The translations under genes were made by a program, and so were the position numbers. DNA of 61,811 nt from Saprospiraceae bacterium (GTDB taxonomy: Bacteria > Bacteroidota > Bacteroidia > Chitinophagales > Saprospiraceae): the NCBI GenBank assembly GCA_026986005.1, contig JALSPK010000011.1, positions 1-61,811 of the forward strand, given 5' to 3'. Below are positions 46,065-54,955 of this stretch, in pieces; position 1 is the stretch's first letter, and each line of letters starts with the position of its first letter. Under the pieces are notes generated by a model. The model was given only the letters and a program-made list of their open reading frames with translations, was not told where the DNA came from and did not search any database.

Positions 46065-46568
46065 CTATTTTATACCTAATTTCATTTTAACCTTATCGCT
46101 GATATCGGTACTCTTATCGGCATACAAAATAAATCCCATGCTAGCATCAAAAATAAACTCATATCCATTTTCTCTTGCTACATCATCGATTACTTTTTGC
46201 ACCTTATCTCTGATAGGTTTGAGCAACTCCTCACTTTTTTCCATTATTCTTTGCTGACTTTCTTGATCAAATTTATTCAATTTTTCTTCATCAGCCTTCA
46301 ATTTTTGAGACTCTGCTTCAAGTTGTTTAGGCGAGAGCTCACCCCTTTGTTGTTTTTGCTCAAGGTCTTTGTATTTTTTTTGAAGAGCTTCAAGTTTTTT
46401 CTGCCCCAAACTAATTAGTTGATTCCTGAAAGTTTCAATATTTGCATTTGCTTGTTTAACTTCAGGCAAATTACCTAAAATAGCTTGAGAATTAATGTAT
46501 GCAAATTTTTGTCCGATAGCAATATTTGCAAGAAATATAAATACTACCAATGTTACAATTCTGTTCAT
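46065..46568 (-). CDS. OmpH/Skp family periplasmic chaperone, copy 2
   Basis: 167 residues. Signal peptide (LVVFIFLANIAIGQ), then FAYINSQAILGNLPEVKQANANIE and a long coiled-coil (~45-125; EALQKKYKDLEQKQQRGELSP) of the Skp hairpin type; the end (YEFIFDASMGFILYADKSTDISDKVKMKL) is the family C-terminal strand. It chaperones outer-membrane proteins. It is 58 bp after the paralogue at 46627. Confidence 0.88.
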   Translation of the reverse strand: MNRIVTLVVFIFLANIAIGQKFAYINSQAILGNLPEVKQANANIETFRNQLISLGQKKLEALQKKYKDLEQKQQRGELSPKQLEAESQKLKADEEKLNKFDQESQQRIMEKSEELLKPIRDKVQKVIDDVARENGYEFIFDASMGFILYADKSTDISDKVKMKLGIK

Positions 46569-46626
46569 TTTAATGTCTGTTATTTGTATTAATTAATTAT
46601 AAAAATGCGAAGGTATTACAAAATAT

Positions 46627-47142
46627 TTATTTAACACCTAATTTCTTCTTTATATCTGCTGTCTTATCGTATTTTTCACTAACAAATAGTACTCCCGGTC
46701 CTGAACTTTTGTCTAAAACAACATCAAAACCTCTTTCTTCAGCATAATTCGTTATTGCAGTGAAGACTTTATCCTCGATTGGCTGTACCAATTCTTGTCT
46801 TTTTTGAAATAACTCCCCTTTTGCCCCAAAATACCCTCTTTGAAGTTCTCTTACATCTTTTTCTTTAGCTATAATCGCATCTTCTTTTTTCTTTTTCATA
46901 TCCTCTGTCATCAGTACAGATTCTGCTTCATACTCATTGTACATAGCTTTTATCTTGTCTTGCTCCTTCATTATAGATTGTCTCCATTGTTTGGCAACTT
47001 TGTCAAGTTCCATTTGAGCATTTTTGTATTCGTCCATATTTTCCAGTATATCGCTGACATCTATAATCGCAACTCTTTGAGCATACGAACCAAATGTAAG
47101 TGCCGATATAAAAATTATTGAAGCTAAGATTTTTTTAAACAT
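46627..47142 (-). CDS. OmpH/Skp family periplasmic chaperone, copy 1
   Basis: 171 residues with a signal peptide (ILASIIFISALTFGSYA). RVAIIDVSDILENMDEYKNAQMELDKVA starts the family domain, followed by a coiled-coil to ~130 and FDVVLDKSSGPGVLFVSEKYDKTADIKKKL. Tandem Skp-like genes are usual in Bacteroidota, usually beside bamA; bamA is not in this window. Confidence 0.9.
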   Translation of the reverse strand: MFKKILASIIFISALTFGSYAQRVAIIDVSDILENMDEYKNAQMELDKVAKQWRQSIMKEQDKIKAMYNEYEAESVLMTEDMKKKKEDAIIAKEKDVRELQRGYFGAKGELFQKRQELVQPIEDKVFTAITNYAEERGFDVVLDKSSGPGVLFVSEKYDKTADIKKKLGVK

Positions 47143-47384
47143 AATAATTGATTTTTAATTTAATAAACAATGTTCCGATTTCTCTTGTATAACCTGATTC
47201 ATCAATAGAATTCTACAAAATAAATACAATTTAACTTTACTTTAACTAAATAGTTAATAAAAAATTTCCTTTTTATGAATATTTTTTATTCATAAATCTC
47301 ACAATCCGACACGCAAAAGAGGTCGATGCAATAACAACCGCCTCAATCTATATCCAATCCCATAATAAGATATTATAAAAAAAT

Positions 47385-47768
47385 CTAAAAAGGCAAATCA
47401 TCTACCGGCATATCTCCGCTAGCATTGTCATCCAAGTTAAGATCTGATGGCATGCTGTTTTCTTCAGGAAAAGGCGCTTGTTCGGCAGGAGCGGAATCCG
47501 TCACTACTTTATCTATTCTCCAAGCATTGAGATTTGTAAAATATTTTTCATTCCATTCCCTTCCCCTTAAATCAAATGTCACTTTAATCATATCTCCTTC
47601 ATTGTAGTTATCGACTAAAGAACACCTGTCTTGTGTTAACTGAAACTTTATATACTGTGGGTAATTGCCATCCTCTATAAATATCACAAATTCTCTTGCT
47701 TGAAAAGTTGCTGTTTTGCTTTCAGTATCAAATTTTTTATGAAGTTTTCCTTCTATTTCAAATGCCAT
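47385..47768 (-). CDS. DUF3127 OB-fold protein
   Basis: 127 residues. MAFEIEGKLHKKFDTESKTATFQAREFVIFIEDG and VKVTFDLRGREWNEKYFTNLNAWRI-like strands (MIKVTFDLRGREWNEKYF) are the DUF3127 signature, a nucleic-acid-binding-like OB fold found in Bacteroidota. The C-terminal tail is acidic and ends DLPF, much like the tip of single-stranded DNA-binding proteins, which suggests protein partner docking (inference). Function is not established. Confidence 0.88.
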   Translation of the reverse strand: MAFEIEGKLHKKFDTESKTATFQAREFVIFIEDGNYPQYIKFQLTQDRCSLVDNYNEGDMIKVTFDLRGREWNEKYFTNLNAWRIDKVVTDSAPAEQAPFPEENSMPSDLNLDDNASGDMPVDDLPF

Positions 47769-47790
47769 ATCTCTTAATTTTTATTTTTTG

Positions 47791-47822
47791 CAAAGATACA
47801 ACATTCAAAATTTCTTTCAAAA
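47791..47822 (-). promoter_or_regulatory. Promoter of the DUF3127 gene
   Basis: On the minus strand TTTTG, a 19-base spacer and TATCTTTG, an excellent consensus match. Transcription would start near 47784, giving a ~16-nt leader. Confidence 0.7.
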
Positions 47823-47858
47823 GAAGTTGTATAATAAAATAAAACATATAATATTTTT

Positions 47859-48380
47859 TTATTTTAACTCTATAGAATCTGTACTTGTACTATCCAATTT
47901 TATCGATGCTGAATTCACACAATACCTCAACCCCGTAGGATTTGGCCCATCTGAAAACACATGCCCTAGATGCGCACCACATTTTGCACACATTATTTCA
48001 GTTCTTTTGTACCCCAATTTGTAATCAACAGCAGTTTTTATCTTTGTTGAATCCAAAGACTCATAAAAACTTGGCCATCCACAATGCGCATCAAATTTGG
48101 TGTCAGAACTAAAAAGTTCATTTCCGCAGGCAGCACACCTATATACACCATCTTCAAATACATTCCAATATTCTCCTGTAAAAGGTCTTTCTGTTCCTTT
48201 CTCTATCATAATATAAAATTGATGGTCTGTCAATACAGATTTCCATTCCTCCTTACTCTTTTCTATGTTTTTTGTTTGCTTTTTATTATCTTCTCTTTTC
48301 ATTTCTGTTGCTATTTGCTTACTCGTGGATGAACATGAATACAATAACATGCTCATTATTATTAAAACTAAAAACCTCAT
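47859..48380 (-). CDS. msrB: Peptide-methionine (R)-S-oxide reductase, predicted lipoprotein
   Basis: 173 residues. A lipoprotein signal (FLVLIIMSMLLYSCSS) places it outside the cytoplasm. The MsrB domain (~45-165) has both zinc CxxC pairs (YRCAACGNELF and IMCAKCGAHLGHVF), HCGWPSF and the catalytic Cys in LRYCVNSASI. Repairs methionine-R-sulfoxide in envelope proteins. It is downstream of the peroxiredoxin gene but a strong terminator lies between them. Confidence 0.93.
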   Translation of the reverse strand: MRFLVLIIMSMLLYSCSSTSKQIATEMKREDNKKQTKNIEKSKEEWKSVLTDHQFYIMIEKGTERPFTGEYWNVFEDGVYRCAACGNELFSSDTKFDAHCGWPSFYESLDSTKIKTAVDYKLGYKRTEIMCAKCGAHLGHVFSDGPNPTGLRYCVNSASIKLDSTSTDSIELK

Positions 48381-48391
48381 AATTTATTTTT

Positions 48392-48438
48392 TAAAAAAAA
48401 AGGAATTGCCATAAAAAATTGATTTATAACAATTCCTT
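48392..48438 (-). terminator. Terminator between the peroxiredoxin and msrB genes
   Basis: On the minus strand AAGGAATTG, a 21-base loop, CAATTCCTT, followed by eight or more T residues. It lies only ~12 bases before the msrB ATG, so msrB is expressed by read-through or from a promoter inside this region. Confidence 0.85.
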
Positions 48439-48451
48439 AAAATAGTAAATT

Positions 48452-49120
48452 CTATCTTCCCTTGTGGCATAACCACCAATCATAACATTCAAATTCTCCT
48501 GACTTAGCATTTTCCAATCTTTGCCTAGCCATTTGCACATCAGTAGCAGGTGGTATAATCACCCGATCTCCCAGTATTTCATTATTAGGCCAATTGGCAG
48601 GCATAGCCACCTTTTCTTCATCAGAAACTTGCATCCCTTCAACTACTCTTAGTATCTCATCCATGTTCCGACCCAATTCTTGAGGATAATACAACATTAT
48701 TCTAATCTTTCCATCAGGATCAACCACAAAAACAGCTCTTACCGTATTTGTACCTTTACCGGGATGAATAAGTCCCAATGTTTGAGCTACAGCTCCCGTA
48801 TCTGCTATTATGGGAAACTCAATCTCCACATCCATATTGTCCTTTATCCATTCTTCCCATTTGATATGAGAAAACACTTGGTCCACACTCAATCCTATAA
48901 GTTCACAATTCAAGGCTCTAAACTTATCGTATCTCTGTTGAAAAGCTACAAATTCCGTAGTACAAACCGGAGTAAAATCAGCCGGATGACTAAATAAAAC
49001 AAACCACTTTCCTTTATAATCTCCCGGCAAGTTAATTGCTCCTTTAGTAGTTTGAACCTTCATTGAAGGAAAAACATCACCTAGTAATGGAATTCCTCTT
49101 TTTTCATTTAAATCACTCAT
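48452..49120 (-). CDS. 1-Cys/Prx6-type peroxiredoxin
   Basis: 222 residues, the length of the archaeal/Prx6 group. The peroxidatic Cys53 is in [13 protein letters not shown]; the C-terminal domain has MPANWPNN and two further cysteines at 212 and 218 ([12 protein letters not shown]), similar to the archaeal enzymes that use a C-terminal Cys pair. Reduces hydrogen peroxide and organic peroxides. Second downstream gene of the perR block (45 bp after dps). Confidence 0.92.
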   Translation of the reverse strand: MSDLNEKRGIPLLGDVFPSMKVQTTKGAINLPGDYKGKWFVLFSHPADFTPVCTTEFVAFQQRYDKFRALNCELIGLSVDQVFSHIKWEEWIKDNMDVEIEFPIIADTGAVAQTLGLIHPGKGTNTVRAVFVVDPDGKIRIMLYYPQELGRNMDEILRVVEGMQVSDEEKVAMPANWPNNEILGDRVIIPPATDVQMARQRLENAKSGEFECYDWWLCHKGR

Positions 49121-49165
49121 AATATATTAATTTTATATTTAACTAAAAAACGATATCCACGCATA

Positions 49166-49642
49166 TTATTTATGCAAAAATGCTGAATACATCCAAACAA
49201 GCTTCTCCTGTTCCCTGATGTAATCACTCATAAGGGCATTTGTTCCTTCATCACCAATATCTCCTGACAAATCCAAAATTTTCCTCTGTTTGATTAAAAG
49301 CAATTGAAATGCATTTAAAATCTCTTTTACACTTTTGAACCCATCAAATACCTCAGTAGATTCTCCCAATTCAGATTTTTTTAAGTATTTGCTAAATTTA
49401 TACTCCGGTACACTGCCTAATGTCAATATACGCTCTGCTATCTCATCTATTTTAACAAATAAATCATTATATAACTCTTCAAACTTGAGGTGAAGTTCAA
49501 AAAATTTCTCACCTCTAACATTCCAATGATATCCCCTTGTATTTTGATAAAATATCGAATAATTCGATAACAATTCATTTAGCAACTTTGCTAATTTTTC
49601 ACTTTTTTTGGTGTCTAAACCAATGTAATTCATTTTTTTCAT
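49166..49642 (-). CDS. dps: Dps-like DNA-binding ferritin
   Basis: 158 residues. The ferroxidase ligands between subunits are recognisable: YHWNVRGEKFFELHLKFEELYNDLFVKIDEIAERI (two His, Glu/Asp). N-terminal Lys-rich tail could bind DNA. Stores iron and detoxifies peroxide by ferroxidase chemistry. It follows perR by 25 bp, so the regulator and protective protein are co-transcribed. Confidence 0.92.
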   Translation of the reverse strand: MKKMNYIGLDTKKSEKLAKLLNELLSNYSIFYQNTRGYHWNVRGEKFFELHLKFEELYNDLFVKIDEIAERILTLGSVPEYKFSKYLKKSELGESTEVFDGFKSVKEILNAFQLLLIKQRKILDLSGDIGDEGTNALMSDYIREQEKLVWMYSAFLHK

Positions 49643-49667
49643 ATATTTCTTATTTTATAATTAATAA

Positions 49668-50078
49668 TTATTTTCCAATAATATTTATTTTCACACTTTC
49701 TATTTCGATATCTGACAATTCTTTTTTTCCTCTCAAATAATCCTTGACTAATGCCGTAAGTTCATCATCAAAATAATCAACAACCTTATCACTATCTTTC
49801 ATAAGTATATGATGATGGTCTTGCATTAATGGATCATACCTCATGACATTATCATCTGTATGAACTTTTGCAATCACCTCTTTTTCAACAAAAGTGTCCA
49901 GTATATTATATATTGTCCCCACTGAAATCGAAGGGTTGTTATTTTTTATTTTTTTTATAATAAATTCAGCATTAGGATGCGAATTATTTCCATCCAACGC
50001 CTCCAACACAGCTATTCTCTGTGGAGTGACCTTCAACCCTTTGTTTTTTAATTTGCTTGCAATATCTTTAACTCCCAT
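49668..50078 (-). CDS. perR: PerR-type Fur family peroxide regulator without cysteines
   Basis: 136 residues. N-terminal winged helix (LKVTPQRIAVLEAL; SVGTIYNILDTFVEKEVI). The regulatory metal site of PerR is conserved with exact spacing: H34, D82, H88, H90 and D101 (counterparts of H37, D85, H91, H93, D104 in Bacillus PerR). There are no cysteines at all, so the structural zinc site of most Fur proteins is absent. Expected to repress the dps and peroxiredoxin genes and be inactivated by peroxide oxidation of its histidines (family knowledge). First gene of the block. Confidence 0.9.
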   Translation of the reverse strand: MGVKDIASKLKNKGLKVTPQRIAVLEALDGNNSHPNAEFIIKKIKNNNPSISVGTIYNILDTFVEKEVIAKVHTDDNVMRYDPLMQDHHHILMKDSDKVVDYFDDELTALVKDYLRGKKELSDIEIESVKINIIGK

Positions 50079-50308
50079 AAAACGATTCTCTTATATGTAA
50101 TAATATTTATTCTTTATTAGTAATCATTCGTATTTAAAACAATCTAAAATTAAAAAAGTTTTACTTCACTACATTTATTTATAAAAAAATGTTTAAAGAC
50201 TGCTAATTGCAATAAGACTGCCTAACAAGTCTGTTTAACAATACTGTTTAAACGATATGATCCAAAACTTTTTTCTCAATCTATTGTTTTAATTCAAAAT
50301 AATATTTT
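50079..50308. other. Divergent region between perR and a lipoprotein gene
   Basis: 230 bp, AT-rich. It should include the perR promoter and a PerR operator. AT-rich palindromes such as TAATAA...TTATTA occur near 50098-50120, but none is a convincing PerR box by eye. Confidence 0.4.
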
Positions 50309-50839
50309 ATGAAAAATTATCATGTTGTACTAATTTTACTTTCATTTTTATTTTTAAATAGCTGTCATCTTGACGAGAAAATAGCTTTCAATATTGATTT
50401 TAACAATGAGGCTAAAATACCTTCGATAATTGGTGTTAACATTCCTATAGAGATACCGATACCGGCTATTACAACAAATATTAGCAAGGAACTTTCTACC
50501 AACAACTCAAAAATAGAGTATTTGAATACTGCATTTCTAAAGGAGCTCATCATTACCTCTAAGGATCCAAGTGATCAGGATTTGGACTTTATAAAAAATA
50601 TAGAGCTATTCATAAAAGCTGATAGCTTAGAAGAAATAAAAATTGCAGAAAAACTTAATATTGGTGATGATATCAATACGGAACTAAATATGGATGTTTT
50701 TGGAGATAAGGACTTAAGTGATTATATAAAAAAAGATAAATTTGAATTAAAAATCAGATCTACTTCACGTAAGATATTGCTTCATAGTGTCAAAGTAAAT
50801 ATTTATACTAAATTCAAAGTAACAGCAGATATATTCTAA
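50309..50839 (+). CDS. Lipoprotein of unknown function
   Basis: 176 residues. The signal ends FLFLNSCHLDE (Cys19). The mature part is beta-rich (IEIPIPAITTNISKEL; FLKELIITSKDP; LEIKIRSTSRKILLHSVKVNIYTKFKVTADIF-like end) and resembles LEA14-type beta sandwiches, without firm evidence. It precedes mnmA by 12 bp, so the two are probably co-transcribed. Confidence 0.75.
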   Translation: MKNYHVVLILLSFLFLNSCHLDEKIAFNIDFNNEAKIPSIIGVNIPIEIPIPAITTNISKELSTNNSKIEYLNTAFLKELIITSKDPSDQDLDFIKNIELFIKADSLEEIKIAEKLNIGDDINTELNMDVFGDKDLSDYIKKDKFELKIRSTSRKILLHSVKVNIYTKFKVTADIF

Positions 50840-50851
50840 TCGTATCAAAAC

Positions 50852-51946
50852 ATGAGTAAATTTGGCAAAATACTAGTAGGAATGAGCGGTGGAGTTGACA
50901 GTACAGTTACAGCTATGCTGCTTCACGAACAAGGATATGAAGTCGTTGGGATAACCCTTAACATATTAGATTACAACTATGTGGGAGAAAGAGTGAAAAA
51001 CCCATGCTGTAGCCTTGAATCTATAATGGGGGCAAAGGAGATTGCGGAATTTATAGGATTTAAACATATTATTATTGATGTAAAAAAAGATTTCCAAAAG
51101 AAAGTTGTATCGAAATTTGTCGATGAATATATGTCAGGCAGGACACCAAACCCTTGTATAAAATGCAATTCAGAAATAAAATGGGGTGAAATGACAAGAC
51201 AAGCTGACATCTTAGAATGTGAAAAAATAGCTACCGGTCATTACTCCAACATCAATGAGCTCAACGGTAGATTTTATCTTAGTAAAGGAAAAGACAAATT
51301 AAAAGATCAATCATATTTTTTATGGGATCTAAATCAAGAAACATTAAGTCGAACAATATTCCCATTAGGAAATCTCACAAAACCGGAAGTACGCAGTATT
51401 GCATTTACCAGAGGGCACACTACTGTAGCAAACAAGCAGGAAAATTTTGATATTTGTTTTGTTCCTGACAATAACTACAGACTATTTTTAAAGGAAAACA
51501 TTCCTGATTTGGAGTCTAAATTTAATGGAGGAAAATACATTGACTTAAAGGGCAATGTGCTAGGTGAGCACAAGGGGTATATGCACTATACGATAGGTCA
51601 AAGAAAAGGATTAAACATCGCTCTTGGAGAACCGATGTATGTAATCAACATTGACGCAAACAATAACATAGTAACATTAGGAAGAAGAGAATCTCTTAAT
51701 AAAAACGGCCTTTTCGTTAAGCAGATAAACATGATGAAGTACGCAGACATAAAACTGTCTCTAAATGTGAACACAATGGTCAGATATAAATCAAGTGGCA
51801 TTTTGAGTAAAGTTTCTCGATTTGATAGTGAAAAACTCGAAATAGAATTTGAGGCAAATATTCAAGGCATTGCGCCAGGACAATCTGCTGTTTTCTATGA
51901 AGGAGATGATGTAGTAGGGGGAGGTATAATTGATGAAAGTTTTTAA
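50852..51946 (+). CDS. mnmA: tRNA-specific 2-thiouridylase
   Basis: 364 residues. Thiolates U34 in tRNA Lys, Glu and Gln. PP-loop ILVGMSGGVDSTVTAMLL (residues 7-24), catalytic cysteines in NPCIKCNSEIKWG and FDICFVPDNNYR, and the C-terminal HYTIGQRKGLNIALGEPMYV and GIAPGQSAVFYEGDDVVGGGII. All key residues present. Confidence 0.96.
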   Translation: MSKFGKILVGMSGGVDSTVTAMLLHEQGYEVVGITLNILDYNYVGERVKNPCCSLESIMGAKEIAEFIGFKHIIIDVKKDFQKKVVSKFVDEYMSGRTPNPCIKCNSEIKWGEMTRQADILECEKIATGHYSNINELNGRFYLSKGKDKLKDQSYFLWDLNQETLSRTIFPLGNLTKPEVRSIAFTRGHTTVANKQENFDICFVPDNNYRLFLKENIPDLESKFNGGKYIDLKGNVLGEHKGYMHYTIGQRKGLNIALGEPMYVINIDANNNIVTLGRRESLNKNGLFVKQINMMKYADIKLSLNVNTMVRYKSSGILSKVSRFDSEKLEIEFEANIQGIAPGQSAVFYEGDDVVGGGIIDESF

Positions 51947-52029
51947 TTTGATTAAAACTTTTTTGTTTTTTCTCTCGTTTATAAGGGTATTGCAGATACT
52001 AATAGTCATAATTGAAAATAAATAATTCT

Positions 52030-52770
52030 ATGAAAAACATACACGTTTTACTTTTAACAATAGTTTCTATCGCATTAATAAGTTCTTGTACTAATGAACT
52101 TGATGACTACAAACCAAAATCAAATGACAATGTTTATTATCCTCTTTCGATTGGAAGTACATGGATTTATGAACTAGATTCTGTGATTTTTGATAATGCA
52201 GGAACCAAGATTGACACATTTCATGGCTTGGTCAAGGAAACCATAATTGACAGTTTTACTAGCAATGCGGGATTAAAGACCTATACTATTGAGAGATACA
52301 ATAAAAAAGGAGACGGATGGGAGGTAACCGATATCTGGTCAACAAGCAAAACAGCTAATCAAGTTACACGAACTGAGGACAATTTAAAATTCATTAAAAT
52401 GGTATCTCCTATAGAGAAAAAACAATCTTGGGATGGCAATGCATATATCGACACCGAAAACCTCATTGTCAAAATCGCGGGAGAATCAATAAAAATGTAT
52501 GAACAATGGTATTATAGGTATACTGACATCGGCATCGAAGAGACTATTGGTGAAAACACCTATGATGATGTAGTAGTGGTGCAAGAAGTGGATAAAGACA
52601 CAAAACTGGAAAAAAGATTTTCTGTTGAGAAGTATGCAAAAAACATAGGTTTAGTATATAAAAAAATGATTATATTGAATACGCAAAATAACATTGAGAC
52701 TATTCCTTGGGAAAAACGCGCTGAAGAAGGTTTTATCCTTGAACAAAAACTCATTAGCTATACCAAATAA
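52030..52770 (+). CDS. Lipoprotein of unknown function
   Basis: About 246 residues from the ATG at 52030 (MKNIHVLLLTIVSIALISSC), whose lipobox Cys is ~20; an earlier in-frame ATG adds six residues without improving the signal. YYPLSIGSTWIYELDSV near residue 40 is a pattern seen in Bacteroidota surface lipoproteins. No catalytic motif. Independent gene downstream of mnmA. Confidence 0.8.
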   Translation: MKNIHVLLLTIVSIALISSCTNELDDYKPKSNDNVYYPLSIGSTWIYELDSVIFDNAGTKIDTFHGLVKETIIDSFTSNAGLKTYTIERYNKKGDGWEVTDIWSTSKTANQVTRTEDNLKFIKMVSPIEKKQSWDGNAYIDTENLIVKIAGESIKMYEQWYYRYTDIGIEETIGENTYDDVVVVQEVDKDTKLEKRFSVEKYAKNIGLVYKKMIILNTQNNIETIPWEKRAEEGFILEQKLISYTK

Positions 52771-52825
52771 GCTTTAACAAATATAAAATTCCAATACTAC
52801 AGTTTAGCATTAAAAATAAATAAAT

Positions 52826-53344
52826 TTGTTTAAATATATAAAAATTGGCAAAGCATTAAAATCAGTACGAAGTAACGGTGCAATGGCTGCTTCGATTTAT
52901 GGAGATTTTGTTGAAGATACGATTAACTCAAAGGCAATTTTCATAGAAATTGACGGTTTGAATGTTCCTTTTTTTATCGAAGATATAGAATGTGAAGGAA
53001 ATATCTGCTACATAAAATTAGAAGAATTCGATAGTCCGGAGGAAGTAAAAAAATACAATAATTCAGAAATCTGTTTAAGAGAGTCGGACATAAATTGGAA
53101 TTCAAAGCAGATAAATTCAATTTCAGACAAGTCAAACTTTGAGGGGTTTGAAATTTATGATATCAACTCTAAAACCAGCTGTATTATTGAAAGCACTGAA
53201 CAATTTCCGCAACAACTGATGGCAAAAACAACGCCTTCTGAGGATAACAAAACCTTTTTTATACCTTTGATACAGGAATTTATAATAGATGTTGATTATA
53301 TAAATAAAAAGATAACAATGTCACTACCTGAAGGGCTCTTATAA
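52826..53344 (+). CDS. rimM: Ribosome maturation factor RimM
   Basis: 172 residues. Begins at a TTG (IKIGKALKSVRSNGAMAASIYG follows, the family N-terminus), as a stop codon two codons upstream excludes an earlier start. N-domain ~3-85, PRC-barrel-like C-domain (NFEGFEIYDINSKTSCIIESTEQFP; IPLIQEFIIDVDYINKKITMSLPEGLL). Assists 30S maturation. The TTG coincides with a TAAATTTG promoter-like box (52821-52828). trmD lies 1.6 kb away on the other strand rather than in the same operon. Confidence 0.87.
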   Translation: MFKYIKIGKALKSVRSNGAMAASIYGDFVEDTINSKAIFIEIDGLNVPFFIEDIECEGNICYIKLEEFDSPEEVKKYNNSEICLRESDINWNSKQINSISDKSNFEGFEIYDINSKTSCIIESTEQFPQQLMAKTTPSEDNKTFFIPLIQEFIIDVDYINKKITMSLPEGLL

Positions 53345-53374
53345 AAACACAAATGTTAAAATTTGGATTTTTAC

Positions 53375-53405
53375 TTGCTCAACAGTGTAAATTATTGTAT
53401 CTTTA
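53375..53405 (+). promoter_or_regulatory. Likely promoter of the T9SS cargo gene
   Basis: TTG, a 20-base spacer and TATCTTTA, one base off the -7 consensus. The gene starts at 53431. Confidence 0.55.
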
Positions 53406-53430
53406 CAGACAAGATTAGTGTTGATAAACA

Positions 53431-54945
53431 ATGAAAGGAATTATACTTTTAATTATATTACTTTTTTCAATATATACACCTTCTATTTCTCAAATAGATG
53501 GATTTGAGAGTCTGAGTATTAACAAACACTACTTCCCCAATTCTAAAGATACGGTATCTATTTCGGTAATCGTAAAATCTTCAAATAAAAACACTAATCA
53601 TATCAGGTGCAAGGCTGCATTTGCTTCGGGGTCTTACAAATTGCAACAAGAGTTTATGCAGAATTATTATGAACAGGAATTTATCCTTGAACAAAAAATC
53701 GATTCGAATTTATACCGTTTTAATTTAGTAACCCCCATAAACTTATTCAGATCAGGGAGATATTCAATTCAGATATTAGCAACAGACGATAATTGGCAGA
53801 GTATAGAATCATATACATCTACACATACAGATGTTCCTCCGATATCAATTGGTAAATTAGGAATAATACAGGGATACAGCAACCTATCGGTTTCAGACGA
53901 CACAGTAAAATTTGCCTTCAAAGACTTTAACAACAATTTGGATATTTCTTCAAACAAACTGGAAGGAATATACACTCAAGGATTTTGCAACAATGAATTT
54001 GTAAGTTTTAATGATTTTAATTTTCATATCTGGAAAGACCTCTATCTTGGTGACATTGAATTTTCATTATTCTACTCGATTGACAATGCGAATGAAAAGA
54101 AACTTTCGGACTTCATTATTTCAGATGAGTCTTCAGACGGCAACTTATTATTTAATGGAAATATCTTAAAATACCCGTTTTACCTAAATGAAGATATAGA
54201 GGATTTGACAATTAGTATATATGACAAAATATATGATTTGATTAATCAAATTGTCCTTTCTGATGGGGAATTCCATAATTTAAGCTTCCACTTTACATTA
54301 AAAGCCGGTAATTATACGTATCGTTTCCCTACTGAAGGCAAACTAGCATATAATTTTAAAGTCTTTGACCTTCCTACCGGAGCGGATTGCCAAGCTGCTT
54401 TGTTACCGATTGATTTATTGAAATGGGAAACTCATTTAAACAAAAAAATAGTTTACTTTGAGTGGACTACAGTAAGTGAAGTCAACAACAATTTCTTTGA
54501 TATCCAAAAGAGCAATAATATTTCAGATTGGAAAACGATAGCTTCAATAAAAGGTAATGGTACAACAAATAGCACTAACAATTATAGGGCTTCAGACAAG
54601 TTTCCATATGCAGGTTTGAATTATTACAGACTGCGACAATCTGATTTTGACGGAAATTTCAAATATAGTAGAGTTAAAAGCGTTCATGTTTTTGACAACA
54701 AAATCAGTCTATACCCAAATCCGGTTTCAGATTATTTATACTATTCTATTTCTGATTACACCAAAACTTTTAAAATTGAGATTTTTGACAATCAGGGCAA
54801 ACTTATCACAGATATCAATTTACCTTTAAATTCTGGCAATAAGAACAGAATAGACATTAAAAATCTTAAAAAAGGCACTTATTTCTTAAAGTATTACAAC
54901 TTGGAAAACCATCGTGTGCAAATTCATACTTTTATAAAGATCTAA
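53431..54945 (+). CDS. Secreted T9SS type A sorting-domain protein
   Basis: 504 residues. Signal peptide (GIILLIILLFSIYTPSISQ). Residues ~25-310 are beta-rich with no family recognised. Residues ~320-410 (LLKWETHLNKKIVYFEWTTVSEVNNNFFDIQKSNN; YYRLRQSDFDGNFKYS) resemble the Ig-like stalk often placed before type A sorting domains. The C-terminus (SLYPNPVSDYLYYSIS; LKKGTYFLKYYN) is the sorting domain, so the protein is exported by the type IX system. Function unknown. Confidence 0.87.
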   Translation: MKGIILLIILLFSIYTPSISQIDGFESLSINKHYFPNSKDTVSISVIVKSSNKNTNHIRCKAAFASGSYKLQQEFMQNYYEQEFILEQKIDSNLYRFNLVTPINLFRSGRYSIQILATDDNWQSIESYTSTHTDVPPISIGKLGIIQGYSNLSVSDDTVKFAFKDFNNNLDISSNKLEGIYTQGFCNNEFVSFNDFNFHIWKDLYLGDIEFSLFYSIDNANEKKLSDFIISDESSDGNLLFNGNILKYPFYLNEDIEDLTISIYDKIYDLINQIVLSDGEFHNLSFHFTLKAGNYTYRFPTEGKLAYNFKVFDLPTGADCQAALLPIDLLKWETHLNKKIVYFEWTTVSEVNNNFFDIQKSNNISDWKTIASIKGNGTTNSTNNYRASDKFPYAGLNYYRLRQSDFDGNFKYSRVKSVHVFDNKISLYPNPVSDYLYYSISDYTKTFKIEIFDNQGKLITDINLPLNSGNKNRIDIKNLKKGTYFLKYYNLENHRVQIHTFIKI

Positions 54946-54955
54946 ACTGCTGTAT

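Noticed and set aside
50098-50130. Possible PerR or Fur box upstream of perR
   Set aside because: AT-rich half palindromes are present, but none fits the 7-1-7 box better than expected in this composition.
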